A stretch of 64,000 nt of DNA from Paraprevotella xylaniphila YIT 11841 (GCF_000205165.1 NZ_GL883880.1:62001-126000), one strand, 5' to 3'; counted from the stretch's first letter, positions 1 through 9,426 are shown. Notes: a model not told the origin generated them from the letters alone. Numbers and translations: made by a program.

Positions 1-10
1 GAAGAAACCA

Positions 11-1342
11 ATGGAAGAATCAAACAAATCCGAATTAAAAACAGAGTTGATATACGGGTTGAACGATCGGCCGCCTTTACGCGAAACTTTATTTGCAGCC
101 CTGCAACATTTATTGGCCATTTTCGTGGCTATCATCACCCCACCGCTTATCATAGCCGGAGCTTTGAAGTTGGACATCGAGACGACCAGTTTTCTGGTTT
201 CCATGGCATTGTTTGCTTCCGGCGTATCCACGTTTATACAGTGCAAGCGAATCGGAGGTATCGGTACGGGATTGCTGTGCATACAGGGCACGAGCTTTTC
301 TTTCATCGGTCCTATCATCTCTGCGGGGCTGACCGGAGGTCTTCCCGTTATTTTCGGGGCTTGCATGGCGGCCTCTACAGTAGAAATGTTGATTAGCCGC
401 TTATTGAAATATACCCGTAAAATCATTACGCCGTTGGTTTCCGGTATTGTCGTGACGCTGATTGGCATGAGCCTTATCAAAGTGGGGATTACGGCCTGCG
501 GAGGCGGTGCGGTGGCCAAAAGTAACGGGACTTTCGGCAGCTTTGAACATGTCGGCCTGGCGGCTTTGGTTCTGTTGCTGATTATTTTCTTCAACAGGAG
601 CTCGAACCGTTACTTGCGTATGAGCTCGATTGTCATCGGACTTGTCATCGGTTATGCGGTGGCTTGGTGTATGGGGTTGGTGGACTTTTCTTCGGTACAG
701 AGTTATGGAGGGTTCAATATACCTGTACCTTTTAAATACGGCTTGTCTTTTGACTGGTCGGCTTTTATCGCTTTGGGACTGGTGTATTTGATTACGGCGA
801 TTGAAGCCTACGGCGACATCACGGCCAATTCACTCATCTCGGGAGAGCCGGTAGAGGGAAAGACGTTCGTGAAACGGGCTTCCGGAGGGATTTTGGCCGA
901 TGGTTTCAATTCCATGTTGGCCGGAGTGTTCAATTCCTTCCCCAACTCAGTCTTTGCCCAAAACAACGGGATGATACAGTTGACTGGAGTAGCGAGCCGT
1001 TACGTAGGATATTATATCGCAGGATTCCTTGTCTTGCTAGGACTTTTCCCGGCCGTGGGTCTGGTGTTCTCCTTGATGCCTGAACCTGTATTGGGCGGTG
1101 CCACGCTGTTGATGTTCGGCACAGTGGCTTCCGCCGGAATCCGCATTATTGCAGCCCAGACCATCGACCGCAAAGCCACGTTGGTGATGGCATTGAGTTT
1201 TTCTTTGGGATTAAGTGTGGAATTGGTGCCCGAGATTCTTTCACAACTTCCGGAAACGGTGAGAAACATATTCTCGTCCGGAATCACGACCGGTGGTGTC
1301 ACAGCTATTTTGGCCAATGCCTTGATTCGCATTAAAGAATAG
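11..1342 (+). CDS. NCS2 family uracil/xanthine permease
   Basis: 443-residue polytopic inner-membrane protein of the nucleobase:cation symporter-2 family, which imports uracil, xanthine or uric acid with H+ or Na+. The sequence is a chain of hydrophobic helices. It includes a QGTSFSFIGP stretch near residue 93 and a SFPNSVFAQNNG segment near residue 305, which fits the NCS2 signature region (N-x-G following Q). Length is usual for the family. The ATG at 11 is the first in the window; a longer start upstream cannot be excluded because the window begins here. It is followed after 21 bases by a small gene on the same strand. Substrate (uracil versus xanthine) is not resolvable by eye. Confidence 0.9.
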   Translation: MEESNKSELKTELIYGLNDRPPLRETLFAALQHLLAIFVAIITPPLIIAGALKLDIETTSFLVSMALFASGVSTFIQCKRIGGIGTGLLCIQGTSFSFIGPIISAGLTGGLPVIFGACMAASTVEMLISRLLKYTRKIITPLVSGIVVTLIGMSLIKVGITACGGGAVAKSNGTFGSFEHVGLAALVLLLIIFFNRSSNRYLRMSSIVIGLVIGYAVAWCMGLVDFSSVQSYGGFNIPVPFKYGLSFDWSAFIALGLVYLITAIEAYGDITANSLISGEPVEGKTFVKRASGGILADGFNSMLAGVFNSFPNSVFAQNNGMIQLTGVASRYVGYYIAGFLVLLGLFPAVGLVFSLMPEPVLGGATLLMFGTVASAGIRIIAAQTIDRKATLVMALSFSLGLSVELVPEILSQLPETVRNIFSSGITTGGVTAILANALIRIKE

Positions 1343-1363
1343 GTAGAAAGGAAAAGAACGGCT

Positions 1364-1681
1364 TTGGGCAAGGGTAAAAACAACCGGATAGAGGAAGAGC
1401 AGCGTACGGTAGAATTGATGATTCGTCTCTACTGCCGCTACAAGGAAGGCAACAGGACTTTATGTCCGGAGTGCCGTGAAATGTTGGATTATTCCCGTGC
1501 ACGTCTATCACGGTGTCCCTTTCAGAAAGATAAGCGTACGTGCCGTCTTTGCACCATACATTGCTACCGTCCGGACATGAAGCGACGCATCCGGAAAGTG
1601 ATGCGATATGCAGGTCCGCGTATGTTATGGTATCATCCCCTGATTGCTTTGCGGCATTTATGGCGGGAATATAGGGGATAA
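1364..1681 (+). CDS. nitrous oxide-stimulated promoter family protein (small Cys-rich protein)
   Basis: 105 residues, basic, with cysteines in CPEC, CPF, CRLC and a final CYRP arrangement; this matches the small 'nitrous oxide-stimulated promoter' family (PF11756), whose biochemical role is unknown. The conserved pattern of Cys pairs followed by HCY and a basic MKRRIRKVMRY segment is visible. The start is a TTG at 1364 preceded by an A/G-rich stretch; no in-frame ATG lies nearby upstream. It is probably co-transcribed with the permease, whose stop is 22 bases earlier. It converges with the membrane protein gene ending at 1690. Confidence 0.7.
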   Translation: MGKGKNNRIEEEQRTVELMIRLYCRYKEGNRTLCPECREMLDYSRARLSRCPFQKDKRTCRLCTIHCYRPDMKRRIRKVMRYAGPRMLWYHPLIALRHLWREYRG

Positions 1682-1689
1682 AGCTACGA

Positions 1690-2844
1690 TTATTCAGAAG
1701 GTTTTTGATAATAATAATACCACCAATACGTATTTCCGTACATGCGCCGGCATTGGTTCGAGCGTTCCGTCGCATGGGTATATTGCATACCGTAGTGGAG
1801 GAAGTCGTTCAGATTTGTTTCTATTACGCTGTTTTTGTACGTAATGGCCGGAGTGGTATGCAAACGGTTATATAGAATGAGAGCCTCTTTGTAATGTAAC
1901 GGGAGGTTGTCGTTCACTTCATGGCAACGTGGTAGTACGGTGACAAAAGCATCAAGGTTCTTGTCCAACAGATAGGCGCAGAGCAAATAATCTTTTGCGG
2001 CAGCAGTGGCCGAAGGCCGTTGTGACAGAAGCTCGAGAAACTGAGTGTTGTCTTTCATATTTTTCCCCGGCTTCCCCCCTAAATGTTTGTATAAGGCATT
2101 CGTCCAATCATGAGTGTAGGTTGTATCAGAAAAACTGGGCAACAGCCCTTGGCTACCGTTATATTGAGGAAAATCGAAAAGCTTCTCGCCTAAAAGGTTC
2201 TCACGGCTTAGTGCAAACATTCTCATGGCAGTCAGGCTCCGGTCTGCCTGTAATGATTTGGCTCCTACTTGCAACGCCAATGAGTCCTGCCCTTCGACGA
2301 GGCATCTCTCGGCTTTGAGCCGGTAGTGGTATACATCTTTCGTATTGGCTATGCTGTTTACCATGCAGAATTGCAACGCAAGCCATAGGAAATTCACCCA
2401 AAGGAAGGAAAAAGCATTCTGTTTTCCGTTTTTACGGTCCGGGAAATGCAGGGCTGTCCATGTCACAAGGATATACAGAAAAATGCAGACCGTGAGCCAT
2501 ATCCAATTAGTGGATAATTGCACATTCCATCCCGTTTGAGGAACAATGGACGTAAGCAATCCCAACACGACGCACGACGGGAAATAATAGAGCGCATGGA
2601 AACGCAACGGATATACCATTATCCGCCGAAAAACTCCCTGCAATAGCAGTAGCAGAAGGGTAATGACGACCGCTCCCCACAACGGAGAATAAACGGTCTG
2701 CCCTTTCGACAACAAATGTTGTGCGGTAGCCAATAAGTCAGCCTGCATCACAAACAGGTAAAGCAGGGAGAACAAGGTGAAAAGAGAACCGCATACCCAT
2801 GAAATCATGCGTGCGGTTCTTTTCTTATATGTCGGTTTGTACAT
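1690..2844 (-). CDS. DUF6057-like membrane protein
   Basis: 384 residues. The first about 180 contain five strongly hydrophobic helices (near residues 13-38, 53-72, 82-102, 112-132 and 146-166). The rest is a soluble domain rich in helical, TPR-like stretches (YRLKAERCLVEGQDSLALQVG and similar). The arrangement resembles the uncharacterised DUF6057 family found in Bacteroidales; I assign no function. It is the last gene of a minus-strand series starting at kdsB, 34 bases after glgB. The family name is from memory and should be treated as moderate. Confidence 0.65.
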   Translation of the reverse strand: MYKPTYKKRTARMISWVCGSLFTLFSLLYLFVMQADLLATAQHLLSKGQTVYSPLWGAVVITLLLLLLQGVFRRIMVYPLRFHALYYFPSCVVLGLLTSIVPQTGWNVQLSTNWIWLTVCIFLYILVTWTALHFPDRKNGKQNAFSFLWVNFLWLALQFCMVNSIANTKDVYHYRLKAERCLVEGQDSLALQVGAKSLQADRSLTAMRMFALSRENLLGEKLFDFPQYNGSQGLLPSFSDTTYTHDWTNALYKHLGGKPGKNMKDNTQFLELLSQRPSATAAAKDYLLCAYLLDKNLDAFVTVLPRCHEVNDNLPLHYKEALILYNRLHTTPAITYKNSVIETNLNDFLHYGMQYTHATERSNQCRRMYGNTYWWYYYYQKPSE

Positions 2845-2878
2845 CCGGAATCCAGTTTCAGTTTATTTGTTTTTACTC

Positions 2879-4942
2879 TTATTCATTTTCCGTCTTTTTA
2901 TCTTCTTGCGCCCGACGGAGTACCATGGCGGAACGTGCCGGAAGATAGAGTTTGAGCCATCCCTTTCCATCCCGGGCCAGAAGCGGGTCGAAGTTGGTCA
3001 AGTGGCGGAGGCTGTCATCATTCAATCCGTGTCCGCCGAATGCCGGGGCATCAGTGTTCAGCACCACGTCGTAAGCCCCTTGAGGCACCATGAAGCCGTA
3101 ATCCGTATACGAACGGGCATAGCTGAAATTAAAGACAAATACGAGGTCATTACGGCTATAGGCCAATACCTGGTCACCATCGTTATGCCAGATTTCCGTC
3201 ACGGGAGATTTCTGGATATTTTTCTCCTTGCCAATAATATCAAGCATTGCTTTGTCGAAATCGCCTAAGTAATGATAGCACAACTCTTTATTGTCTACAA
3301 GATTCCACTGTCTCCGTGCATACTTGTGACTCCATCCGTTACCTTCACGCGGAAAATCAATCCACTCCGGATGACCAAATTCATTACCCATGAAATTGAG
3401 ATAACCGCCGTTGATGGTGGAAGCCGTAAGCAGGCGAATCATTTTATGCAAGGCTATACCGCGTTCTACGGCGTAGTTCTCATCTCCTTTTTTGAAGTGC
3501 CAATACATGTCGGCATCTATCAAGCGGAAAATGATAGTCTTGTCGCCCACCAAAGCCTGGTCGTGGCTTTCACAATAAGATATGGTCTTCTCGTCAGCCC
3601 GTCGGTTCGTTACTTCCCAGAACATGCTGCTGGGTTTCCAGTCCTCGTCCTTCTTTTCCTTGATGGTCTTTATCCAATAGTCGGGAATGTTCATGGCCAT
3701 GCGGTAGTCGAACCCGTATCCGCCGCTTTTGAACGGGGCAGCCAATCCCGGCATGCCGCTCACTTCCTCAGCTATGGTAATGGCTTTGGGGTTGACTTCG
3801 TGAATCAGCACATTAGCCAACGTCAGATAACAGATGGCATTGTCGTCCTCATGCCCGTTGAAATAATCCCCATAGTTGCAGAACGCCTCGCCCAACCCGT
3901 GGCTGTAATAGAGCATAGACGTGACACCGTCGAAGCGGAAACCGTCGAAATGGTACTCGTCCAACCAGAATTTGCAGTTGGACAATAGGAAGTGCATGAC
4001 CTCGTTCTTGCCATAATCGAAACACAAACTGTCCCAAGCAGGGTGTTCACGCCGTCCGCCCGAATAGAAGTACTGGCAGGGGTCACCGGCAAAGTTGCCC
4101 AAGCCTTCCACTTCGTTCTTCACGGCATGGGAGTGCACGATATCCATAATCACGGCGATGCCCCTTTTATGTGCCTCGTCGATGAGCTGCTTTAGTTCCT
4201 CCGGCGTACCGAAACGACTGGAAGCGGCAAAAAAACTCGACACATGGTAGCCGAAACTTCCGTAGTAAGGATGTTCCTGTATGGCCATGATTTGTATGCA
4301 GTTGTACCCGTCTGCAGCGATGCGGGGCAGCACCTTTTCACGGAATTCATTGTAAGACCCTACTTTCTCCGCATCTTGCGCCATGCCGATGTGGCATTCA
4401 TAAATCAGCAAGGGAGCCGTATTGGGGCGGAAAGTCTTCTTTTTCCATACGTAAGGCTGTTCGGGTGCCCAGACCTGTGCACTGAAGATTTTGGTCTGTT
4501 CGTCTTGCACCACGCGGCGGCACCATGCCGGAATACGTTCGCCGCATCCGCCTTCCCAATGTATTTTCAACTTGTAAAGGTCGCCGTGCTTGAGGGCTTT
4601 GCCGCGCAATTTGATTTCCCAGTTGCCGGTGTCCTTTATCCTTTTCAACTGATATTTCGGCGATTCCTTCCAATCATTGAAATCGCCTATCAAATAGATT
4701 TCGGTGGCATGGGGCGCCCATTCGCGGAACACCCACCCCGTAGCCGTGCGGTGCAGGCCGAAATATAAGTATCCCGAAGCGAAGTCCGACAAAGAGCATT
4801 TCCCATTCTGTGTGAGTTCTGCGATTTTGTCTTCCGCATGCCGGTGGCGACCCACGATAGCGGCTTCATAATCTTTCAGCCAAGGGTCGTTTTTAATGAT
4901 GTCCAAAGTCTTTGGACTTGACTTTACTGTTGATTTTGCCAT
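2879..4942 (-). CDS. glgB: 1,4-alpha-glucan branching enzyme (GH13)
   Basis: 687 residues. Introduces alpha-1,6 branches into glycogen. An N-terminal CBM48-type domain (about 55-165, with FREWAPHATEIYLIGDFN) precedes a GH13 barrel. Catalytic residues are visible: nucleophile Asp338 in FRFDGVTS, acid/base Glu392 in AEEVSGMPG, and Asp461 in ESHDQAL. The C-terminal all-beta domain is present. The length and SGMPG motif resemble the eukaryotic-type branching enzymes common in Bacteroidota more than E. coli GlgB (about 730). The neighbours are not glycogen genes, so it is a scattered gollum of glycogen metabolism rather than part of a glg operon. Confidence 0.95.
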   Translation of the reverse strand: MAKSTVKSSPKTLDIIKNDPWLKDYEAAIVGRHRHAEDKIAELTQNGKCSLSDFASGYLYFGLHRTATGWVFREWAPHATEIYLIGDFNDWKESPKYQLKRIKDTGNWEIKLRGKALKHGDLYKLKIHWEGGCGERIPAWCRRVVQDEQTKIFSAQVWAPEQPYVWKKKTFRPNTAPLLIYECHIGMAQDAEKVGSYNEFREKVLPRIAADGYNCIQIMAIQEHPYYGSFGYHVSSFFAASSRFGTPEELKQLIDEAHKRGIAVIMDIVHSHAVKNEVEGLGNFAGDPCQYFYSGGRREHPAWDSLCFDYGKNEVMHFLLSNCKFWLDEYHFDGFRFDGVTSMLYYSHGLGEAFCNYGDYFNGHEDDNAICYLTLANVLIHEVNPKAITIAEEVSGMPGLAAPFKSGGYGFDYRMAMNIPDYWIKTIKEKKDEDWKPSSMFWEVTNRRADEKTISYCESHDQALVGDKTIIFRLIDADMYWHFKKGDENYAVERGIALHKMIRLLTASTINGGYLNFMGNEFGHPEWIDFPREGNGWSHKYARRQWNLVDNKELCYHYLGDFDKAMLDIIGKEKNIQKSPVTEIWHNDGDQVLAYSRNDLVFVFNFSYARSYTDYGFMVPQGAYDVVLNTDAPAFGGHGLNDDSLRHLTNFDPLLARDGKGWLKLYLPARSAMVLRRAQEDKKTENE

Positions 4943-4969
4943 AATAAGAATAGAATTAAGGTGTTATTT

Positions 4970-5431
4970 TTATTGTTGGTTCCAATCATCCGATACCGGA
5001 ATTTTAAAGACGGCTTTCTTCAAAGCTGTCGGTGTTACGCCCGGCGCGTGTGCGTCTTGTGGGAAAAAGATGGCAAACATGCCTTTCTTTACGGTGACGA
5101 AATTTCCAGGGCACTCTTTATAGAATGAAATGTCTTTGGTTTCATCGTATGGTGTAGGCTGCAATTCTTTTAAGGGGGAATATCCCATGGTTTCATCGCC
5201 CGTGAGAGGTATTTGTATGTCTACCATTTTCCTGTGCGATTCGAGAACGGCCTGGGAAGAAGCCTTTGGAGGGACGGTCTGCACGTTTACGAAGCATCCG
5301 TCGGCATCCCATTCAAAGCGTCCTTCCGGTAAAGCTTGCAAATCGTGGCTTTTCAAAAAGCCGATGACCGTCTTCAATGTAGGGAGAAGACGGGTATAAT
5401 CTTTCAGGTGCGCTATGTCATCGATAATCAT
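4970..5431 (-). CDS. YhcH/YjgK/YiaL family protein
   Basis: 153 residues, cupin-like DUF386 family. Members are linked to sialic acid or sugar acid metabolism (E. coli YhcH, EbgC) and bind metal through conserved His and Glu residues. The typical ESHRKMVDIQ segment (near 85), the GDE turn and the C-terminal IFFPQDAHAPG motif with its two His residues are visible. It lies 27 bases before glgB and 55 bases after the phosphatase gene, in the same minus-strand run. No nan genes are near, so the substrate is unknown. Confidence 0.88.
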   Translation of the reverse strand: MIIDDIAHLKDYTRLLPTLKTVIGFLKSHDLQALPEGRFEWDADGCFVNVQTVPPKASSQAVLESHRKMVDIQIPLTGDETMGYSPLKELQPTPYDETKDISFYKECPGNFVTVKKGMFAIFFPQDAHAPGVTPTALKKAVFKIPVSDDWNQQ

Positions 5432-5486
5432 AATGTCAGGGGTTTATCGTTCTGTCGGTGCAAATATAGACGTTTGTACGAATATC

Positions 5487-6293
5487 TCATTCATTTTTCA
5501 GTAACTTTTTATGCCTTTGGAGCACTTTCAAGAGATCTTCATGCACTTTTCCGTTCGAGGCGAACACTTCCTTGGCCCCGAGGCAATCAGGATTGCCGTC
5601 AAATCCAGTCATTTTACCACCTGCTTGTTTCAAGATGATGTACCCCGCCGCAATATCCCATGGCCCTATGAAAGCCTCCACGCGGGCTTCAAAGCGCCCG
5701 GCTGCAATATAGCAGATTTCTGCGGCGGCCGCGCCCATAAGCCGCAGCCCTCCCACATGGCCGTACAAGTCTTGTATGAGGCCGAGGGCGAAAGAGCGGT
5801 AGTTCTCTGCTTTATATGGGAACCCTAATTCAATGAAAGATTGGTCGAGCACACTTTGGTCGCTGACGTATATCTCCTTGCCGTTCAAATAAGCCCTACT
5901 GTCTTTGTTGGCCCAAAAGAGTTCTTCACGGCCGCATTCGTACACTACGCCCAACAGTATTTCCTCACGGTTGCGCAAGGCAATGCTCACGCAATACGGC
6001 ATGCAGTCATGAATATAATTGCTCGTCCCGTCCAAGGGATCCACCACCCAACAATATTCCTGTTCTTCCAACGAACCGGACCCTTCTTCGGCAATAAAAC
6101 CGGCTTCGGGGAGCAATTCATGCAACCTCTCCACGATATGTTTTTCAGATGTCTTGTCCACGTACGACACATAGTCATGTGCCGCTTTCTGCTCTACACG
6201 GCTACGGTCAAAAGAAAGCCGTTCTTTTTTTAAAAACTCACCGGTCTGTCTGGCCAGTTTCTTGACTTCCTCGGTCAGAAAATCCAAGTCCAT
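5487..6293 (-). CDS. inositol monophosphatase family protein
   Basis: 268 residues. A Mg2+-dependent phosphatase of the IMPase/SuhB/CysQ superfamily. The metal-binding Glu pair in AEEGSG (residues 69-70), the DPLDGT motif (85-90) and the C-terminal WDIAAGYIILKQAGG motif are all present and in order. Substrate may be inositol phosphate, fructose bisphosphate or PAP; sequence alone does not decide. It starts 11 bases after the MORN gene stop, so the two are probably co-transcribed. Confidence 0.9.
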   Translation of the reverse strand: MDLDFLTEEVKKLARQTGEFLKKERLSFDRSRVEQKAAHDYVSYVDKTSEKHIVERLHELLPEAGFIAEEGSGSLEEQEYCWVVDPLDGTSNYIHDCMPYCVSIALRNREEILLGVVYECGREELFWANKDSRAYLNGKEIYVSDQSVLDQSFIELGFPYKAENYRSFALGLIQDLYGHVGGLRLMGAAAAEICYIAAGRFEARVEAFIGPWDIAAGYIILKQAGGKMTGFDGNPDCLGAKEVFASNGKVHEDLLKVLQRHKKLLKNE

Positions 6294-6304
6294 TTATGTT
6301 CCTC

Positions 6305-7420
6305 CTATTTTACTATCACTCCGTGGCTGTACTCTCCTTTTTGGACTATATTGCCGTCCTTGTCTTTCATCACGAAAGGGCCGTCTTTCTCATTGTCCTT
6401 GAAGTTTCCTTCGAAGCGCATACCGTTTTCATCCTCCATGATGCCGGGGCCGTTCTTCTCTCCGTTCTTGAACATTCCCTTGAACTTCGAGCCGTCTGTC
6501 ATACGCAAGATGCCTTCCCCGTCCATTTGTCCGTCTTTCCAGTTCCCTTCGTAGGTGTCGCCGTTGCTCCACACGTATTTTCCCTGTCCGTCGCGTTTGT
6601 TGGCTTTCCACATGCCGGTGTACGATGCGCCGTTGTGCCACGTGAACGTGCCTTTACCGTCTTGGAATCCGTTCTTGAACTGGCCGACGTACTTGTTGCC
6701 GTTGGCAAAAGTGAAAATGCCTTCACCGGTACGTTCGCCCTGTACGTAACCGCCTTCATATTGGTCGCCATTGTGGAATTTGTACACTCCCTTCCCGTGC
6801 TGCACGTCGTCCACCCATTCTCCGGTATATTTGTCCCCGTCGGCATAGTTGAACGTACCTTTGCCGTTGCGTTGGTTGTCTTTCCACATGCCGTCGTACC
6901 ATGAACCGTCGTTCCAGTCGAAGATGCCTTTGCCGTTTTTTTGGTCATTGCTCCATTCTCCCCGGTAGAATGCCCCGTTGGCGTATTTATATTCCCCGTA
7001 ACCTTCCCGCTTGTCGGCTTCCCAATTACCTTTATACACGTCTCCGTTGTAATAGTACATGGTGCCTTGTCCCTGTTGGAAGTCGCGGAACCACAAGCCT
7101 TCGTATTTATTGTTGTTCATGAAATAATATATGCCATGCCCGTGTTGTTGGTCTTGAAACCATTCGCCTTCGTATTTTTCTCCGTCAGGGAATTTATACA
7201 CGCCGTATCCTTGGCGTTTGCCTTTCACGTATTCGCCTTCGTAAGAGTCCCCGTTTTTGAAGTGGGTAATGCCTTTGCCGTAGGGTTTGCCTTTGAACAG
7301 TTCCCCCTGGTATTCCGCACCGTCTTTAAAAGTATAATTTCCTATTTTGATTTCTTGGGCGTAGCCTTGCAGGGCAGGCCATAACAAAACTATGCCGAAG
7401 AGTTTGTGTTTCAATCCCAT
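6305..7420 (-). CDS. secreted MORN-repeat protein
   Basis: 371 residues with an N-terminal signal peptide (MGLKHKLFGIVLLWPALQGYAQ). About fourteen tandem MORN repeats follow, each about 23 residues with the form Y-x-G-x-W-x-x-x-x-x-x-G-x-G-x-x-x-x-x-x-G-x-x, filling residues 27 to 360. MORN sheets bind lipids or proteins; in bacteria the role is mostly unknown. The predicted export places it in the periplasm or at the outer membrane. It is sandwiched closely between kdsB (26 bases) and the monophosphatase (11 bases). Repeats are well diverged, so this is an old array and not a recent duplication. Confidence 0.88.
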   Translation of the reverse strand: MGLKHKLFGIVLLWPALQGYAQEIKIGNYTFKDGAEYQGELFKGKPYGKGITHFKNGDSYEGEYVKGKRQGYGVYKFPDGEKYEGEWFQDQQHGHGIYYFMNNNKYEGLWFRDFQQGQGTMYYYNGDVYKGNWEADKREGYGEYKYANGAFYRGEWSNDQKNGKGIFDWNDGSWYDGMWKDNQRNGKGTFNYADGDKYTGEWVDDVQHGKGVYKFHNGDQYEGGYVQGERTGEGIFTFANGNKYVGQFKNGFQDGKGTFTWHNGASYTGMWKANKRDGQGKYVWSNGDTYEGNWKDGQMDGEGILRMTDGSKFKGMFKNGEKNGPGIMEDENGMRFEGNFKDNEKDGPFVMKDKDGNIVQKGEYSHGVIVK

Positions 7421-7446
7421 TGCCGTATTGTATATATTTGAATGTG

Positions 7447-8205
7447 TTATCGTTTGCTCCTGTTCTTCAGGAAAGCTTCGGCCGCTTCGAGGTCGGCCGG
7501 CGTGTCGATGCCGATGGTTTCTATTTCACTGGTGCCCACCTTGATGGTGTAACCGTTTTCCAACCACCGTAATTGTTCCAACGATTCGGCCAACTCCAAC
7601 GGTGATTGCGGCAGGGAGGTGAGTTCTTTCAACACATCGGCCTTGTAAGCATACAAGCCGATATGCTTGTAATACACATGCCCCTTCAGCCACTCCGTTT
7701 TATCCTTGTTGCGTTGGTAAGGAATGATGGAACGGCTGAAATAAAGGGCCTGCATCCGGCGGTTGACCACCACTTTGGGCGAGTTGACGTTTTCCAAGGC
7801 GCCCCAACCGTCAGCCGACGTGAAAGGTTTCACTAAGGTGGCGATTTCCGTTTGCGGGTCTTCAAAACAAGCCTTTATGGCATCCAACTGCTGCGGTTGG
7901 ATGAAAGGTTCGTCGCCCTGGATGTTGACGACCACGTCGTATGGTTTGCCCTGCGATACGTAAGCCTCATAGCAGCGGTCCGTGCCGCTCTTGTGGTCTG
8001 CGCGGGTCATGACGGCCTTGCCGCCGAATCCTTCTACAGCCTTGAGAATCCGTTCGTCGTCGGTGGCCACGAGCACATCGTCCACCGCGCCGGACACTTG
8101 CTCGTACACCCGTTGGATGACAGTCTTGCCGCCCAACATGGCCAAAGGCTTGCCCGGAAATCTCGTGGAAGCATATCGTGCCGGAATAATCCCTATGTAA
8201 TTCAT
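7447..8205 (-). CDS. kdsB: 3-deoxy-manno-octulosonate cytidylyltransferase
   Basis: 252 residues. Activates KDO with CTP to CMP-KDO for lipopolysaccharide core synthesis. The N-terminal nucleotide-binding motif IIPARYASTRFPGKPL (residues 6-21) and the VVNIQGDEPFI motif (near 92) are diagnostic. Full length for the family. First gene of the minus-strand series; the ATG at 8205 is the only sensible start. A TAnnTTTG-like box reading leftwards (minus strand, 8241-8234) lies 29 bases upstream of the start, though without a clear -33 partner. Confidence 0.96.
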   Translation of the reverse strand: MNYIGIIPARYASTRFPGKPLAMLGGKTVIQRVYEQVSGAVDDVLVATDDERILKAVEGFGGKAVMTRADHKSGTDRCYEAYVSQGKPYDVVVNIQGDEPFIQPQQLDAIKACFEDPQTEIATLVKPFTSADGWGALENVNSPKVVVNRRMQALYFSRSIIPYQRNKDKTEWLKGHVYYKHIGLYAYKADVLKELTSLPQSPLELAESLEQLRWLENGYTIKVGTSEIETIGIDTPADLEAAEAFLKNRSKR

Positions 8206-8250
8206 TTTTTAGCTATTAATAAAGTATACCATACAAAAATACAAAAAGAT

Positions 8251-8282
8251 TTTGTAAGGGAGGGTAAAACTCCCTATTTTTG
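8251..8282 (+). promoter_or_regulatory. Bacteroidota-type promoter for the FolK-like gene
   Basis: A TTTG at 8251-8254 and a perfect TAnnTTTG (TATTTTTG) at 8275-8282 are separated by 20 bases, the spacing known for the Bacteroides -33/-7 consensus. The gene start follows 17 bases downstream, so the leader would be very short. Confidence 0.65.
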
Positions 8283-8298
8283 TGGATAAAAAGAACGG

Positions 8299-8673
8299 AT
8301 GAAGAAATGTTTCATAGGATTGGGCAGCAATGAATGCACGGCGGCACGGCTTTTGGCAGCGCAGTCCGACTTGCGCATGTCGTTTCCCGGCATCGTGTTC
8401 AGTCGCTTGGTGCGGACTGCCCCTGTGGCCTTCGATTCGCCCCGCATGTTTTACAATCAGGTGGCTTGTTTTACTACTCCGCTCACGGCATCGCAAGTCC
8501 GCGAATGCCTGAAAAAGATAGAACGTGACCACGGGCGTACACCGGAGGATAAGTCGCGAGGCATCGTGAAAATAGACATCGACCTGCTGTGTTACGACGG
8601 GGAATTACTCAAACCGGAGGACTGGCAGCGGGGTTATGTCCGCGAGGGGGTAGCGGAACTGGCCTTTTCCTGA
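8299..8673 (+). CDS. folK: short HPPK (FolK)-like protein
   Basis: 124 residues. The N-terminus MKKCFIGLGSNE and the RDHGRTPEDKSRGIVKIDIDLL block correspond to 6-hydroxymethyl-7,8-dihydropterin pyrophosphokinase, the enzyme before dihydropteroate synthase in folate synthesis. Typical FolK is about 160 residues and ends with a PHPRMHER block; here that block is missing and the protein ends soon after the ID-I-D-L-L strand. It may be a shortened but active form or a non-folate paralogue. The gene is complete, not cut by a frameshift I could see. A clear promoter precedes it. Confidence 0.7.
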   Translation: MKKCFIGLGSNECTAARLLAAQSDLRMSFPGIVFSRLVRTAPVAFDSPRMFYNQVACFTTPLTASQVRECLKKIERDHGRTPEDKSRGIVKIDIDLLCYDGELLKPEDWQRGYVREGVAELAFS

Positions 8674-8721
8674 AGGACGGAATGCCTACGTATATTTCAA
8701 ATCATAAAAACAAAAAAGCGT

Positions 8722-9426
8722 ATGAGAACAAGACTTTTATTCATGCTGCTCCTGGCCGGTTGGGCATGGGGCGTGGTGCAGGCCGTTACTGACGAAGGGC
8801 GTTACATTGAAGTGACCGGTACTTCCGAGGTGGAAATCGTACCGGATGAGATACATTACATCATCGAAATCAAGGAATATTTTGCCGAAGAATTCGACGG
8901 CAAATCCAAAGAGGAAGATTACCGTACGAAGGTACCCTTGGCCCGGATAGAGGAAGGGGTGCGGAAAACACTCCGGGAAGCCGGTGTCCCGGACGAAGCC
9001 GTGCGCACACAGGAAATCGGTGACTATTGGCGCGAGAGCGGACGGGAGTTCCTCGTTTCCAAGCGGTTTGACCTCACGCTGACCGACTTCAAGCAAATCG
9101 ACCGCATTGTCCGGCATGTGGACACCAAAGGCATCCATACGATGCGCATCGGTGAGTTGAAGAACAAAGACATGCAGCTTTACCATCAAAAAGGGAAAAT
9201 AGCCGCCTTGATGGCCGCCCGGAAGAAAGCCGCTTATTTGGTTGAGGCATTGGGCCAAAAACTTGGAGGAGTGGAACGCATCATTGAAAATGGAAACAAC
9301 GGCCTTTCTCCCATGTTCACGGCACAAAGCAACGTAAGTTCTTCCGACGCGGCTTCCTTCGATGGTTTTCGAACGATTAAGAACCATTATTCCATGTCGG
9401 TTCGTTTTGAAATTTTAGACAAATGA
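8722..9426 (+). CDS. SIMPL (DUF541) domain periplasmic protein
   Basis: 234 residues with a signal peptide (MRTRLLFMLLLAGWAWGVVQA). The mature part begins with YIEVTGTSEVEIVPDEI, typical of the SIMPL/DUF541 fold found in periplasmic or outer-membrane-associated proteins of unclear role (stress related in some bacteria). Coding overlaps the next gene by four bases (ATGA at 9423), showing translational coupling. Usual length. Confidence 0.85.
   Translation: MRTRLLFMLLLAGWAWGVVQAVTDEGRYIEVTGTSEVEIVPDEIHYIIEIKEYFAEEFDGKSKEEDYRTKVPLARIEEGVRKTLREAGVPDEAVRTQEIGDYWRESGREFLVSKRFDLTLTDFKQIDRIVRHVDTKGIHTMRIGELKNKDMQLYHQKGKIAALMAARKKAAYLVEALGQKLGGVERIIENGNNGLSPMFTAQSNVSSSDAASFDGFRTIKNHYSMSVRFEILDK

Noticed and set aside
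6305-7420. regular DNA-level repeats that could suggest a CRISPR or tandem array
   Set aside because: They are diverged MORN codon repeats in one intact protein.
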